Shown here: positions 21,560 through 32,400 of the stretch, piece by piece
Layout of the letters: each line of letters opens with the position of its first letter
Numbering within the stretch: the stretch's first letter is position 1
Source of the DNA: Bacteroidales bacterium
GTDB taxonomy: Bacteria; Bacteroidota; Bacteroidia; Bacteroidales; UBA10428
Direction of reading: 5' to 3'
Assembly: GCA_016935435.1 (NCBI GenBank)
Contig: JAFGQZ010000026.1
Span: forward strand, 1-64,000
DNA: 64,000 nt
The notes under the pieces: generated by a model
The model's input: only the letters and a program-made list of their open reading frames with translations
What the model was told of the DNA's origin: nothing
Database searches by the model: none
Position numbers and translations under genes: made by a program

Positions 21560-23110
21560 GTGAGCAAAGAACTTGTTATTGATGTAAAAGCCAACGAGAT
21601 TGATATTGCCTTGTTAGAGGATAAGAAATTATCGGAACTCAACAAAGAAAAAAGCAATCCAAAATTCTCGGTTGGCGATATCTATTTAGGCAGGGTTAAA
21701 AAAATTATGCCCGGACTGAACGCAGCATTTATTGATGTTGGTTACGAAAAAGATGCTTTTTTGCACTATCAGGATCTGGGGCCCCAGTTCCGTTCGCTCC
21801 AAAAGTTTCTTAACGAAGCCATTAGCCGGAAGGCCAAACTACCGTCGATGCAAAAGTTCAAACGTGAGCCCGACATCGACAAGAATGGGAAAATAACGCA
21901 GGTGCTTGCATCGGGGCAACTTGTTATGGTGCAAATAGCCAAAGAGCCAATTTCCACCAAGGGCCCCCGTTTAACCTCCGAAATTGCTATTGCCGGGCGC
22001 AATATGGTTTTAATGCCTTTTAGCGATAAAATTTCCATATCGCAAAAAATTGAATCATCCGATGAAAAAAAGCGCCTTCGCACCTTAATAACCAGTATTA
22101 AACCGCAAAATTACGGTGTAATAGTTCGAACGGCTGCCGAGAACAAAATGGTGCGCACTCTCGACGAAGAGTTGCGGAACCTCGAAAAAAAATGGGAAAC
22201 GGCTTTTGATAAACTTAAAAGTGCTACGCCCCCAAGGCTTGTTATTTGTGAGTTGAACCGTACAGCGGTTATTCTGCGCGATATGCTCAATGTTAGTTTT
22301 AACAATATTTATGTTAACGACGAAGCATTGTACAACGAAATTAAGGAATACATTTCAACTATTGCGCCGGAAAAAGAAAAAATTGTAAGCCTATATACCG
22401 GTGCATCGCCTATTTTTGAGAAATTTGGGATACTCAAACAAATAAAAGGCTCGTTCGGGAAAACGGTGTCTTTTAAAAGCGGGGCATACTTAATTATTGA
22501 ACATACCGAGGCGCTCCATGTAATTGATGTGAATAGTGGCAACCGGGCCAAAAGCGTTGACAACCAGGAATCGACAGCCCTGGAGGTTAACCTTGCCGCA
22601 TGTGATGAAATTGCACGCCAGCTTCGCCTTCGCGATATGGGGGGTATTATTGTTGTTGATTTTATCGACATGCAAAACCCCGAAAACAAAAACAAGGTTT
22701 TCGAGCGGATGCGCAATGCAATGGAACCAGATCGTACAAAACATTCCATTCTTCCGTTAAGCAAATTCGGCCTGATGCAAATAACGCGCCAGAGGGTACG
22801 CCCCGAAATGCACATCAATACCCGCGAAACTTGCCCTACTTGTGGGGGCACCGGCGAAATTTCGCCCAGCGTGCTGATTATTGAAAAAATAGAACACTAT
22901 TTATCCGACATTGCTAAAAACGCCAAAGACAAAAAAGTATCACTCAGGGTACATCCCTTTATTGCCGCATACATTAAAAAAGGCTTTTTTACAACTCTTA
23001 GAAGAAAGTGGTGCAGAAAGTATAGCCTGAAAATTAAAATTGCCCCTATTAGTTCATACGATTTTCTGGAATTTCATTTTTTCAACAGCAACGGAGAGGA
23101 GATTATATAA
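21560..23110 (+). CDS. rng: Ribonuclease G/E family protein (GTG start)
   Basis: KFSVGDIYLGRVKKIMPGLNAAFIDVGYEKDAFLHYQDLG; DVNSGNRAK; GGIIVVDFIDM; CPTCGGTGEI. Confidence 0.95.
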   Translation: MSKELVIDVKANEIDIALLEDKKLSELNKEKSNPKFSVGDIYLGRVKKIMPGLNAAFIDVGYEKDAFLHYQDLGPQFRSLQKFLNEAISRKAKLPSMQKFKREPDIDKNGKITQVLASGQLVMVQIAKEPISTKGPRLTSEIAIAGRNMVLMPFSDKISISQKIESSDEKKRLRTLITSIKPQNYGVIVRTAAENKMVRTLDEELRNLEKKWETAFDKLKSATPPRLVICELNRTAVILRDMLNVSFNNIYVNDEALYNEIKEYISTIAPEKEKIVSLYTGASPIFEKFGILKQIKGSFGKTVSFKSGAYLIIEHTEALHVIDVNSGNRAKSVDNQESTALEVNLAACDEIARQLRLRDMGGIIVVDFIDMQNPENKNKVFERMRNAMEPDRTKHSILPLSKFGLMQITRQRVRPEMHINTRETCPTCGGTGEISPSVLIIEKIEHYLSDIAKNAKDKKVSLRVHPFIAAYIKKGFFTTLRRKWCRKYSLKIKIAPISSYDFLEFHFFNSNGEEII

Positions 23111-23127
23111 AAAGAAAATATAAAAGT

Positions 23128-23156
23128 AAGTCCCGGAAAACTCCGGGACTTTTTCA
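23128..23156 (+). terminator. Rho-independent terminator after rng
   Basis: AAGTCCCGGA-aaac-TCCGGGACTTTTTC. Confidence 0.85.
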
Positions 23157-23263
23157 TTTAATATCTATAGCGAAGAAATATAGCACAACGTATTCATGGC
23201 AGCGAGCTAAGTGATATCTTGGAATGCTATGCTATCAGTTTAAAGTTGAGCTTTTTTAAAAGA

Positions 23264-23611
23264 TTAATAACCTTGCAAACCTTCTATCACCCTCAGGTTC
23301 TTTGCTATTTGTTGTGGTGGTTTTTTCTTTAGTTTAATTATCTTTTCGATAATTTCTTTCTTATTTTCTTTCTCTTCTTCAATATCAAAATCATCCTGTA
23401 ATCCAAGCCAGAATTTTGCTGAATTCCCAAAATATGAACTAAACCTAAGGGCTGTATCTGCTGTTATTCTTCTTTTCCCTTTAATTATCTGAGAAATCCG
23501 GGTTTGTGGTATTTCAGTATCTTTTGAAAGTCTATAGGCACTAATTTCTAGTGGAATAAGAAACTCTTCTTGTAGTATCTCTCCAGGATGAATATTTGAT
23601 AGCTTTTCCAT
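23264..23611 (-). CDS. higA: HigA-family antitoxin (XRE helix-turn-helix)
   Basis: IHPGEILQEEFLIPLEISAYRLSKDTEIPQTRISQIIKGKRRITADTALRFSSYFGNSAKFWLGLQDDFDI is the HigA/VapI-type HTH signature. Confidence 0.92.
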   Translation of the reverse strand: MEKLSNIHPGEILQEEFLIPLEISAYRLSKDTEIPQTRISQIIKGKRRITADTALRFSSYFGNSAKFWLGLQDDFDIEEEKENKKEIIEKIIKLKKKPPQQIAKNLRVIEGLQGY

Positions 23612-23630
23612 TTTTGTTTCCTCCTAATTA

Positions 23631-23906
23631 TTAGTGATAATCAACTATATCAACATCATATGCATTATTATTTTCCCATCTAAATACAATTCTCCATTGG
23701 TCGTTAATTCTAATACTGTAAAATTCACTGCCTTGTAATTTCTCTAATTTATTTGAAGGCGGAATTCTTAAATCAAGCAAAGAAACTGAGTTGTTAAGCA
23801 TTCTGAGTTTTCTACGTCCAATTTGTTGAATTTCGATTGGAAGCTTTTTAACTCGTTCTCCTTGCCATATTTTTTCAGTCTCTTTTGAACCAAATGAAAC
23901 AATCAT
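23631..23906 (-). CDS. higB: HigB-family toxin (RelE/ParE superfamily)
   Basis: IPPSNKLEKLQGSEFYSIRINDQWRIVFRWENNNAYDVDIVDYH is the HigB signature. Located directly upstream of higA in the same transcript. Confidence 0.93.
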   Translation of the reverse strand: MIVSFGSKETEKIWQGERVKKLPIEIQQIGRRKLRMLNNSVSLLDLRIPPSNKLEKLQGSEFYSIRINDQWRIVFRWENNNAYDVDIVDYH

Positions 23907-23926
23907 ATTTTAAGAATTACTAACGC

Positions 23927-23957
23927 CAAAGGTAATTATTTTTATCGATTTACCAAA
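23927..23957 (-). promoter_or_regulatory. Promoter of higBA: TTTG-N19-TACCTTTG
   Basis: Minus strand: TTTG (23957-23954), 19-nt spacer, TACCTTTG (23934-23927). Matches the Bacteroides -33/-7 consensus, placing the start site ~14 nt before the higB ATG. Confidence 0.75.
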
Positions 23958-24252
23958 AATTCGAGACAAACAGGCCAATGCACCACAACTAGTTTTTAAT
24001 ATGTGTTAAAGTAATCGGATATTTTTCGCGAATACTTTTCTGAGTATTCTCATCCAACACATCAAAATGTCTGTTGTAAGTTTTTAAAGCATAAGCATCG
24101 CGCACCTTGGCAAAACAGTATATAAGTTTTTTATTGAAAATAGATTTTTGTTAAATAAAATTAAATATCTACATTACTAGATATGAATAATATCTATTAT
24201 TTGTAAATTAGCGTTTGAAAAAACTATTTAAAAACAATAACAAAACAGCGAT

Positions 24253-26331
24253 ATGGCTAAAATTCATAAGATGCTCACAATATTTCTCCTGGCATGTGTT
24301 CCCGCAGCTTTTTTTGCCCAGGTTCTCGAACCAGTTAAATGGCAAAATTCGATAAAACAAACCGGTGAAAAAGATTTTGAAATTGTTTTTAAGGCCGAAA
24401 TCGACAAAGGCTGGCATTTATACGGACTAAATATACCTGAAGGCGGGCCAGTGCCTACTTCTTTTAATTTTGAGCCCGACGGGGCATTTGAACTCCTTGG
24501 CCCTGCAATACCTACAATAAAACCGCAAAAAGTATTTGACAATACCTTTGGAATGGATTTAGAGCTATTTGACGGAACAGTAGCCTTTAAACAAAAAATT
24601 AAACTGACCGGCAATAAGGCAACCATTAAGGGGTTTATCGAGTTTATGTCGTGCGACGATTCACGCTGCCTTCCGCCGGCATCGAAAAATTTTGAATTTT
24701 CTGCAATGGCGGCATCAAAAGCTGCTCAACCCCTGCCCGCAACCGATAAAACCGGGCCGGAAAAGAATATTAATAATGTAAAGGAGGTAACTATTACAGA
24801 TGTTACTGTTCGGCACGAACCTTTAGCAAGCCAGGAAATTACGGCAGTTAGCGAAGATGTGCAAAAGGAAGAAAAAGGAGGCTCAAAAGCAGAAAAAACA
24901 TTATGGGAAGTGTTTCTGGAGGCCCTTGCAAAAGGCATACTGGCTGTATTTACCCCTTGTGTTTGGCCAATAATCCCTCTAACTGTGGCTTTTTTTATGC
25001 GCGACAATTCTACCGGACGGAGAATTTTTCAGGCTTTGTTTTTTGGGGTGTCGATAGTAGCTGTTTATGCTTCTGTAGGTTTACTTGCCGGATTGGCAGG
25101 AATAGATATCGTAGAGTTGTCGAAGCATTGGCTGGCCAACCTTATCATCTTTTTATTGTTGTTCCTGGTTGCAGCATCGTTTTTCGGAATGTTCGAAATA
25201 GTGTTGCCCGGAAGTATCTCTAATAAGCTCGATAAACAGGTTGATAAGGGAGGGTTGATGGCCCCGTTTTTTCTTGCCCTTGTAACTGCGGTTGTTTCTT
25301 TTTCGTGTGTTGGCCCGTTTGCCGGAATAGCGCTTGGCGCCGCCCTAACTGGTGAAGTTCTTATGCCAACAGTTGCCATGACAGGCTTTGCAATTTCATT
25401 TGCCTTTCCTTTTGTGCTCATTGGCATTTTTCCGGGACTAATAAAAAAAATGCCCAAATCGGGCGGCTGGCTAAATTCTGTTAAGGTGTTCTTTGCTTTT
25501 GTGGTTTTGGCTGCCTCACTCATATTTTTAGGGAACACACAGTGGAAAATATTTAACCGCGATGTTATCCTGTCGCTCGAAATTGTAATTTTCGCACTTT
25601 TAGGTTTTTACCTGCTGGGCAAAATTAAATTCGCCCACGACAGCGATTTGCCTTATATTAAGGTGCCCAGGCTGGTTTTGGCAATTATTTCCTTTGCTGT
25701 GGCCATATATCTGGTGCCCGGGTTGTTTGGAAGCCCCCTGAAAGCTTTCTCGGCATTCTTGCCTGCACCCGAAACTGCCGGGTTTTCTTTGGCCGGGGCC
25801 ACTGGCGAGCCAGGGGTTACAAAAGTTCATGCCAGCAATACATTGTGCGACAGTGCACCAAAGCATGCAGGTTTCCTGCATTTACCCCATAACCTTTCGG
25901 GATATTTCGATTACCACGAAGGATTGGCTTGCGCAAAATCTCAAAACAAGCCGGTATTTATCGATTTTGTTGGGCATACCTGTAAAAATTGCAAAAAAAT
26001 GTATGCCGATGTATGGTCGGATAGCCGGATTCTGGAACTGCTCAGGAACGAATTTATTATAATTGCCCTTTATACCGACGACCGTACCGAACTTCCGGAA
26101 AACGAATGGGTTGTTTCTGAAATCGATGGCAGGGCAAAAAAAACTATAGGGGCAAAAAACCTCGATCTGGAAATCTCGAAGTTTAAAACCAATGCACTTC
26201 CGCTTTATGTTATTATGGATAGCAACGAAAACATACTGACAACAGAAAAATATTATACCTACAATACAAGCAGGGATAAATTTTTAGCATTTTTGCAGGA
26301 AGGAATATCGAATTTTAAGCAGAAAAAGTAA
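24253..26331 (+). CDS. Protein-disulfide reductase DsbD-like (N-terminal DsbD domain, DsbD transmembrane domain, C-terminal thioredoxin)
   Basis: PVKWQNSIKQTGEKDFEIVFKAEIDKGWHLYGLNIPEGGPVPTSF; FTPCVWPIIPLTVAFF; SFSCVGPFAGIALGAALTG; C-terminal FVGHTCKNCKKMYADVW (CxxC). Confidence 0.92.
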   Translation: MAKIHKMLTIFLLACVPAAFFAQVLEPVKWQNSIKQTGEKDFEIVFKAEIDKGWHLYGLNIPEGGPVPTSFNFEPDGAFELLGPAIPTIKPQKVFDNTFGMDLELFDGTVAFKQKIKLTGNKATIKGFIEFMSCDDSRCLPPASKNFEFSAMAASKAAQPLPATDKTGPEKNINNVKEVTITDVTVRHEPLASQEITAVSEDVQKEEKGGSKAEKTLWEVFLEALAKGILAVFTPCVWPIIPLTVAFFMRDNSTGRRIFQALFFGVSIVAVYASVGLLAGLAGIDIVELSKHWLANLIIFLLLFLVAASFFGMFEIVLPGSISNKLDKQVDKGGLMAPFFLALVTAVVSFSCVGPFAGIALGAALTGEVLMPTVAMTGFAISFAFPFVLIGIFPGLIKKMPKSGGWLNSVKVFFAFVVLAASLIFLGNTQWKIFNRDVILSLEIVIFALLGFYLLGKIKFAHDSDLPYIKVPRLVLAIISFAVAIYLVPGLFGSPLKAFSAFLPAPETAGFSLAGATGEPGVTKVHASNTLCDSAPKHAGFLHLPHNLSGYFDYHEGLACAKSQNKPVFIDFVGHTCKNCKKMYADVWSDSRILELLRNEFIIIALYTDDRTELPENEWVVSEIDGRAKKTIGAKNLDLEISKFKTNALPLYVIMDSNENILTTEKYYTYNTSRDKFLAFLQEGISNFKQKK

Positions 26332-26497
26332 GCATTTTTACAAACTATCTTCTATATTCGTGACTTTTATCATAAAACGATAGGGGGAATAAATGATTTT
26401 TCTCATTTGCACCTAATTTACAGTCGTTTATAATAATGTATTAATTTAACTTTTTCTAAAATTGCGGCTTAATCTGCTATAAAAATTTTCACAGAGA

Positions 26498-28345
26498 ATG
26501 GCAAAAACAAAAAAAATTATTGAACTGGAGAACGTGGTCATAAAATTTGCCGGCGATTCAGGCGATGGTATGCAAATGACCGGCACCCAGTTTTCCGACT
26601 CATCGGCATTGTTTGGCAACGACTTATCTACTTTCCCCGATTACCCATCCGAAATCAGGGCCCCGCACGGCACAATTGCCGGTGTGTCTGGTTTCCAGGT
26701 ACATATCGGAAAAAACAAAGTACAAACCCCAGGCGATTATGCCGACATTCTTATAGCAATGAACCCCGCTGCCTTAAAAGCAAACCAAAAATGGCTAAGG
26801 CCCGGTTCAACCGTAATAATTGATGTTGACAGCTTCGACAATAAAAGCCTGGAACTGGCCGGATATACAAACAATCCTTTGGACGATGGCAGCCTAAACG
26901 ATTATAACCTTGTTAAGTCGCCTATTTCAAGCCTGGCTGCCGAAGCCGTTAAACCTTTTGGGCTCGATAAGCGCACAGCCGATAAAACCCGCAACCAATT
27001 TGTAGTTGGGATACTTTACTGGCTTTTTAACCGTAGCATTGAACCAGCTATATCTTTTATACAGACAAGGTTTAAAAAGAAACCCGAATTAATCGGGCCC
27101 AACCTGGAAGTATTGCATGCCGGCTTCAATTTTGCCGAAAACGTGGAAGCAATGACAACGCAATTTCATGTAAAACCGGCAGATAAAGAAAAAGGTTTGT
27201 TCCGCAACATTACCGGTAACCAGGCAACTGCCTGGGGGCTGCTTGCCGCTGCCGAAAGGTCGGGCTTAAGCTTGTTTTTAGGATCGTACCCTATTACCCC
27301 GGCATCCGAAATATTGCAGGAACTTTCGATGATGAAACATCTTGGATGTATAACTTTTCAGGCCGAAGACGAAATTGCCGGTATTTGCTCGGCAATTGGT
27401 GCATCTTTTGCGGGTCATCTGGGCACAACTTCAACATCGGGGCCGGGCCTTTCCCTTAAGGGCGAAGCCATAGGGCTTGCTGTAATGACCGAGTTGCCCC
27501 TGGTTGTCGTTAATGTTCAGCGTGGTGGCCCCGCAACAGGGTTGCCAACAAAAACAGAGCAGAGCGATTTAATGCAGGCACTTTACGGTCGAAATGGCGA
27601 AAGCCCCGTTGTGGTAATGGCCGCAACAACACCGGCAAATTGCTTTGAATATGCCTATACTGCATGTAAAATAAGCCTGGAGCACATGACACCGGTCATT
27701 CTGCTAACCGATGGGTACCTTGCAAATGGCTCTGAGTTATGGAAAATTCCTGAAGTAAATAAATTACCCGACATTAAACCCCGCCTGGTTAAAGACAACG
27801 ACCAGGCATATAAGCCTTATTTGCGCGATGTTGATACACTTGCACGAAATTGGGCTATTCCTGGCCAGGAAGGCCTTCGCCACCGTGTAGGCGGTTTGGA
27901 AAAAGAACACATAACTGGGGTAGTATCGCACGACCCGGCCAATCATGAACTGATGGTGCGCCAGCGTGCCGAAAAAGTCAACAGGGTAGCAAATTATTTA
28001 CCCGACCAGACTATTTACGGAAAAGAACTTTCCGATTTACTTGTTATTGGTTGGGGCGGAACCTACGGTGCCCTTTTAACCGCGGTAAAAGAACTTCAGG
28101 AAGAAGGTTACAATATTAGCCTTTGCCAATTCAATTATATTCAACCACTACCGAAAAATACTGCCAAAGTTCTGGCAAATCATAAAAAGTTGTTGATTTG
28201 TGAATTGAATTTGGGACAATTTGCAAACTATATGCGCTCTAAATTCCCACACCTCGAATTTTCGCAATACAATAAGGTTCAGGGATTACCATTTTTTGTA
28301 ACTGAATTAAAAGAAAAATTTAAAGCCATACTGGAGGGTAAATAA
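26498..28345 (+). CDS. korA: 2-oxoacid:ferredoxin oxidoreductase subunit alpha (2-oxoglutarate type, gamma-alpha fusion)
   Basis: FAGDSGDGMQMTGTQFSDSSALFGNDLSTFPDYPSEIRAPHGTIAGVSGFQVHIG; GSYPITPASEILQELS; TSTSGPGLSLKGEAIGLAVMTELPLVVVNVQRGGPATGLPTKTEQSDL. Confidence 0.95.
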   Translation: MAKTKKIIELENVVIKFAGDSGDGMQMTGTQFSDSSALFGNDLSTFPDYPSEIRAPHGTIAGVSGFQVHIGKNKVQTPGDYADILIAMNPAALKANQKWLRPGSTVIIDVDSFDNKSLELAGYTNNPLDDGSLNDYNLVKSPISSLAAEAVKPFGLDKRTADKTRNQFVVGILYWLFNRSIEPAISFIQTRFKKKPELIGPNLEVLHAGFNFAENVEAMTTQFHVKPADKEKGLFRNITGNQATAWGLLAAAERSGLSLFLGSYPITPASEILQELSMMKHLGCITFQAEDEIAGICSAIGASFAGHLGTTSTSGPGLSLKGEAIGLAVMTELPLVVVNVQRGGPATGLPTKTEQSDLMQALYGRNGESPVVVMAATTPANCFEYAYTACKISLEHMTPVILLTDGYLANGSELWKIPEVNKLPDIKPRLVKDNDQAYKPYLRDVDTLARNWAIPGQEGLRHRVGGLEKEHITGVVSHDPANHELMVRQRAEKVNRVANYLPDQTIYGKELSDLLVIGWGGTYGALLTAVKELQEEGYNISLCQFNYIQPLPKNTAKVLANHKKLLICELNLGQFANYMRSKFPHLEFSQYNKVQGLPFFVTELKEKFKAILEGK

Positions 28346-28346
28346 A

Positions 28347-29375
28347 ATGATAAACGTAGAAAGCTTAACCCCAATACTTACTGTTGAAGATTTTACAGCC
28401 GAAGGACAAGTGAAATGGTGTCCGGGCTGCGGTGGACATGCTGTTTTGGCTTCTGTGAAAAAAGCCCTTCCTGAGGCCGGGGTTAAAAAAGAAAATGTTG
28501 TGTTTGTTTCCGGAATCGGTTGTTCATCGAGGTTTCCATACTATATCAACACTTATGGGTTCCATAGCCTGCATGGCCGTGCCCCTGCTATCGCTTCGGG
28601 CATAAAAATTGCTAATCCCGAACTTAGTGTTTGGCTTGTTACTGGCGATGGCGATTCGATGGCTATCGGGGGCAACCACTTTATACACATGCTTCGCCGC
28701 AATATCGATGTAAATATTTTACTGTTTAACAATAAGATTTACGGGCTTACCAAAGGGCAATACTCGCCCACAACCCCTTTTGGCAGTGTAACTAAAACCT
28801 CGCCCGATGGAACTGTTGAAGCGCCTTTTCAGCCGGGTGAACTTGCTATGGGCGCCAATGCCAGCTTTTTTGCCAGGGCAGTCGATACCAATCCTAAAAT
28901 GATGACCGAAGTGTTTATTGCTGCAACAAAGCATAAAGGCACTTCGCTGGTTGAGGTGTTCGAAAATTGTGTCATATTCAACAATAAGGTGCACGAAATG
29001 GTTACCGGCAAAGAATTCCGCGACGATAACCAGATTTACCTCGAGCATGGCAAACCTATGATATTTGGCAAAAACTCAGACAAAGGATTGGTGCTTGACG
29101 GGGCTGGTCTTAAGGTTGTAACTATTGGCGAAAACGGAATTGCCAAGGGCGACATACTGGTACATGATGCCAAAACACAAAATATTGCCATTCATTTTAT
29201 GCTTGCAAAAATGAGTTTGCCTGAATTTCCGGTTGCTATGGGGGTTATTCGAAATGCCGACACCCCTGTTTATGAAGATATGCTTTACAACCAGGTTTCG
29301 AAAGCAAAATCGCAGGCAAAGGTTAAGAATGTCGGCGAGTTGCTAAAAAGTGGCAATATTATAAGAATCGATTAG
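28347..29375 (+). CDS. korB: 2-oxoacid:ferredoxin oxidoreductase subunit beta (TPP-binding)
   Basis: VKWCPGCGGHAVLASVKKALPE; GIGCSSRFPYYINTYGFHSLHGRAPAIASG; TPP motif GDGDSMAIGGNHFIHMLRRNIDVNILLFNN. Confidence 0.95.
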   Translation: MINVESLTPILTVEDFTAEGQVKWCPGCGGHAVLASVKKALPEAGVKKENVVFVSGIGCSSRFPYYINTYGFHSLHGRAPAIASGIKIANPELSVWLVTGDGDSMAIGGNHFIHMLRRNIDVNILLFNNKIYGLTKGQYSPTTPFGSVTKTSPDGTVEAPFQPGELAMGANASFFARAVDTNPKMMTEVFIAATKHKGTSLVEVFENCVIFNNKVHEMVTGKEFRDDNQIYLEHGKPMIFGKNSDKGLVLDGAGLKVVTIGENGIAKGDILVHDAKTQNIAIHFMLAKMSLPEFPVAMGVIRNADTPVYEDMLYNQVSKAKSQAKVKNVGELLKSGNIIRID

Positions 29376-29493
29376 CCAGCTTTCCTGGACAAGGCAAATA
29401 CATCCCATAGTGTAAGGGCATAATCATCAATTAAAAAATTGTTTGTTCCGATAATGTTGACTAAATTTAAGAAAGCATACGAATGACTTTCTC

Positions 29494-32400
29494 ATGAGGA
29501 ACCTGTTCAATATTTTGTTCTTGGTTTTATTTCTTTGTGCCTCAGTTGCGGGAACTAATATTTCTGTAGAAACCATTTCGGTGCTGCAGGGGTTGCCAAA
29601 CCCACATGTTACAAAAGTGTTTTTCGACCAGAAAGGCTTGATGTGGGTAGGCACGGTAAATGGACTGTGTGCATACGATGGTTACAATTTTTTAGTCAGG
29701 CAGTCAAGCCATTTGTCAACCCGTGCGCTTACCGACGACCATATATTATATATTAAACAAGATAAAAACGAAAACTACTGGCTGCTTACACATTCAGGGT
29801 TGGAATTACTATACAAAGGCGATTTAAGCAGCAGGCTTATTAAACCTTTGCCCGATTACAGCGAAGTTGTTAATGTAATTACCTCGCCCGAAAGCAACTA
29901 TGTTTTTCTGGTTTACAAAAACAAAATTGAGAAGTATAATATTTACAGCTTCAGGGAAGATACTGGTAAAACCAAACTTGAACACGAAGTAAGTTCGGCG
30001 GTGTTTTCAATGGGCTATATATATCTTGCAGGCAATAATTATTTTGTAAGGTTTAACCTGCAAACCGGAATTATTGAAAAGCTTGCTTACGGGAGCGAAA
30101 AATTGTCAAATTCTGACAGGGTACTGCTGGCAGCCTATAAATCGAAACACCTTATAGTTGCCGTTAAAAATAAACTTTACCTCTACGATATTAATCATCA
30201 GGCCTGTAGGCTTGTCGAAACTTTTCCTGCCGACATTGTTAATATTTCCTCACAGGTTGGCAATAGTATAGCCTTAACAACTAAATTAAGTGTTTATCAT
30301 TTGTCTTTCGTTAATAATTTTGATTCGGTTCAAACTAAACTGGTATTCGACTCTGGCAGCTATATGTTTAATGCAGTAGAGCTTGATGGAAACCAATTGA
30401 TTTGGGTGGGCACAAACATGGGGCTGGTTAAGATTAACCCATTCAGCCTTTACATACACCATAGTCCGCCACAAAAGTTTGGCTTTAACGAAAAGTATTT
30501 AAAAAATCTGGTAACCTGTGCATTTGGCAATGGCTATATTGCCAGGGTGGCACCGGTGGAATATACATATACTAACCTGAAAGACAGATTTTCAGGCTCA
30601 TTTACATTAGGCCATGTTCCAACCAGTTGTGCATGGGCAAACAACAAAATGTATGTTGGCACAAACAAAGGGCTGTTTGTGTTAGCCGCTGACAACAAAA
30701 ACCCAGAAAAGGTCGCTTTTTTTTCCGGCGACACTGTACATTCGCTTAAATTGTTTAACAACCAACTTTGGGTGGCCACAGTAAATGGTTTGTATGTTAA
30801 AACCGACATGGGTTTTCAGAGAATTTGTAAGGTTGAAGCCAAAGGTTTTATTGCCGGAAACAGCGAAGTGGTATTTTACAACAAAGAGGGGTTGGGGGTT
30901 TTAATTGCCGATAGTTGTAAAGTTGACATGGTGCAAAGCGAAGCTTTTAAAATTCACAAGATTAACGATTTGTTCCAGTCCCTCGACGGAAGAATATGGG
31001 TAGCAGCAGAAGATGGGCTGTACTGTTACAGCATGAATACCGACAAGGAGCTGAAAAATATGTTTGTACAGGTTTTTTCAGGCCCGGTTTACTCACTGCT
31101 CGAGGCGAAGAATATTCCGGAAATCTGGTTTTCATCAGATAAAGGAATATGCTCATATAATTATCAGTCGGGCAGGTTATCGGTGTTTGCGTATGAAGAT
31201 GGCATACGGAGCACCTCTTTTATTGTAAGGGGGGCTTTTCACGGGAGTTATGGCGATATTAACTTTATTGCATTAAATGAAATAGTACACTTTTATCCCG
31301 ACTCGATATATCGGCAGGATGCCCCGCCCAAAATTATTCTTTCGTTAATAAAACAGGCTTTCAGCGATTCGGTTGCCGAAAAATTGTTTCCGGTACCCGA
31401 TTCGGTTATAATTAGTCCTTCAACCCGGTTAACAGAGCTGCATTTTACAACTTTAGATTATTTTGCCCCTGAGCATAACCGGTTCGAATATAGCCTTACA
31501 AAGCGAAACCAGGAAGCCGAATGGAAAAACTTACAAAAAAATATTGTATATATAGGGGACATGTCGCCGGGCAGTTACGAACTTAAAGTAAGGGTAAAAA
31601 ACAGTCATGGCGTTGAGAGCGAAGAATATAAAGTTATAATTAGGCTAAATGCCCCGATGTTGCAAACAAAGCTTGCCTACATTGGTTACCTGGTGGTTTT
31701 GGTGTTTTCAATTTTTATGATTATCCGCCTTCGTACACGTAACCTTACCCGTATGAACCGTGAGTATAAGGAGAAAGAGCGTATAGCAAAAAAAATTGAG
31801 CAGCAAAAAGAAGAGTTGTCTGTAAAGAACAAAAACATAACCGACAGTATAAACTATGCCCGCAGGATTCAGCTGGCTATGATGCCTTCAATAAAACATT
31901 TCAAGGCGTATTTCCCCGACTCGTTTATCCTGCACATGCCTAAAGATATAGTTAGCGGCGATTTTTACTGGTCGAACCGTGTGGGGAACAAATTGTTTTT
32001 TTCTGCTATCGACTGCACCGGCCACGGAGTTCCGGGAGCTTTTATGTCGATAATCGGTGTCGAGCTTTTTCGCCGCATAACAGAAGTAGAGAAAATTTAT
32101 GAGCCGGCAGAAATATTAAACAGTTTAAGTAAAAATTTTGAAAGGGTTTTCGGCGATGTCGATGAAATGAAATTGCGCGATGGCATGGATCTCGCATTTT
32201 GTGCCATTAACGAAGAAAACACATTGCTTGAGTTTTCTGGTGCCTTTAACCCGCTTTATATTATCCGTAACAGTTCCATTATTGAAATTAAAGGCGATAG
32301 AAAGTCGGTTGGGATCTATTATGACGACGATGAGGTGCATTCGTTCAGCAATCATATAATTCCACTGATGGACAATGATTTAGTTTACATTTTTACCGAT

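Noticed and set aside
22309-22851. 180-aa minus-strand ORF opposite rng
   Set aside because: Overlaps conserved RNase G catalytic motifs on the plus strand; shadow ORF.
25065-25538. 157-aa minus-strand ORF opposite the dsbD-like gene
   Set aside because: Antisense to the DsbD transmembrane domain; no recognisable family.
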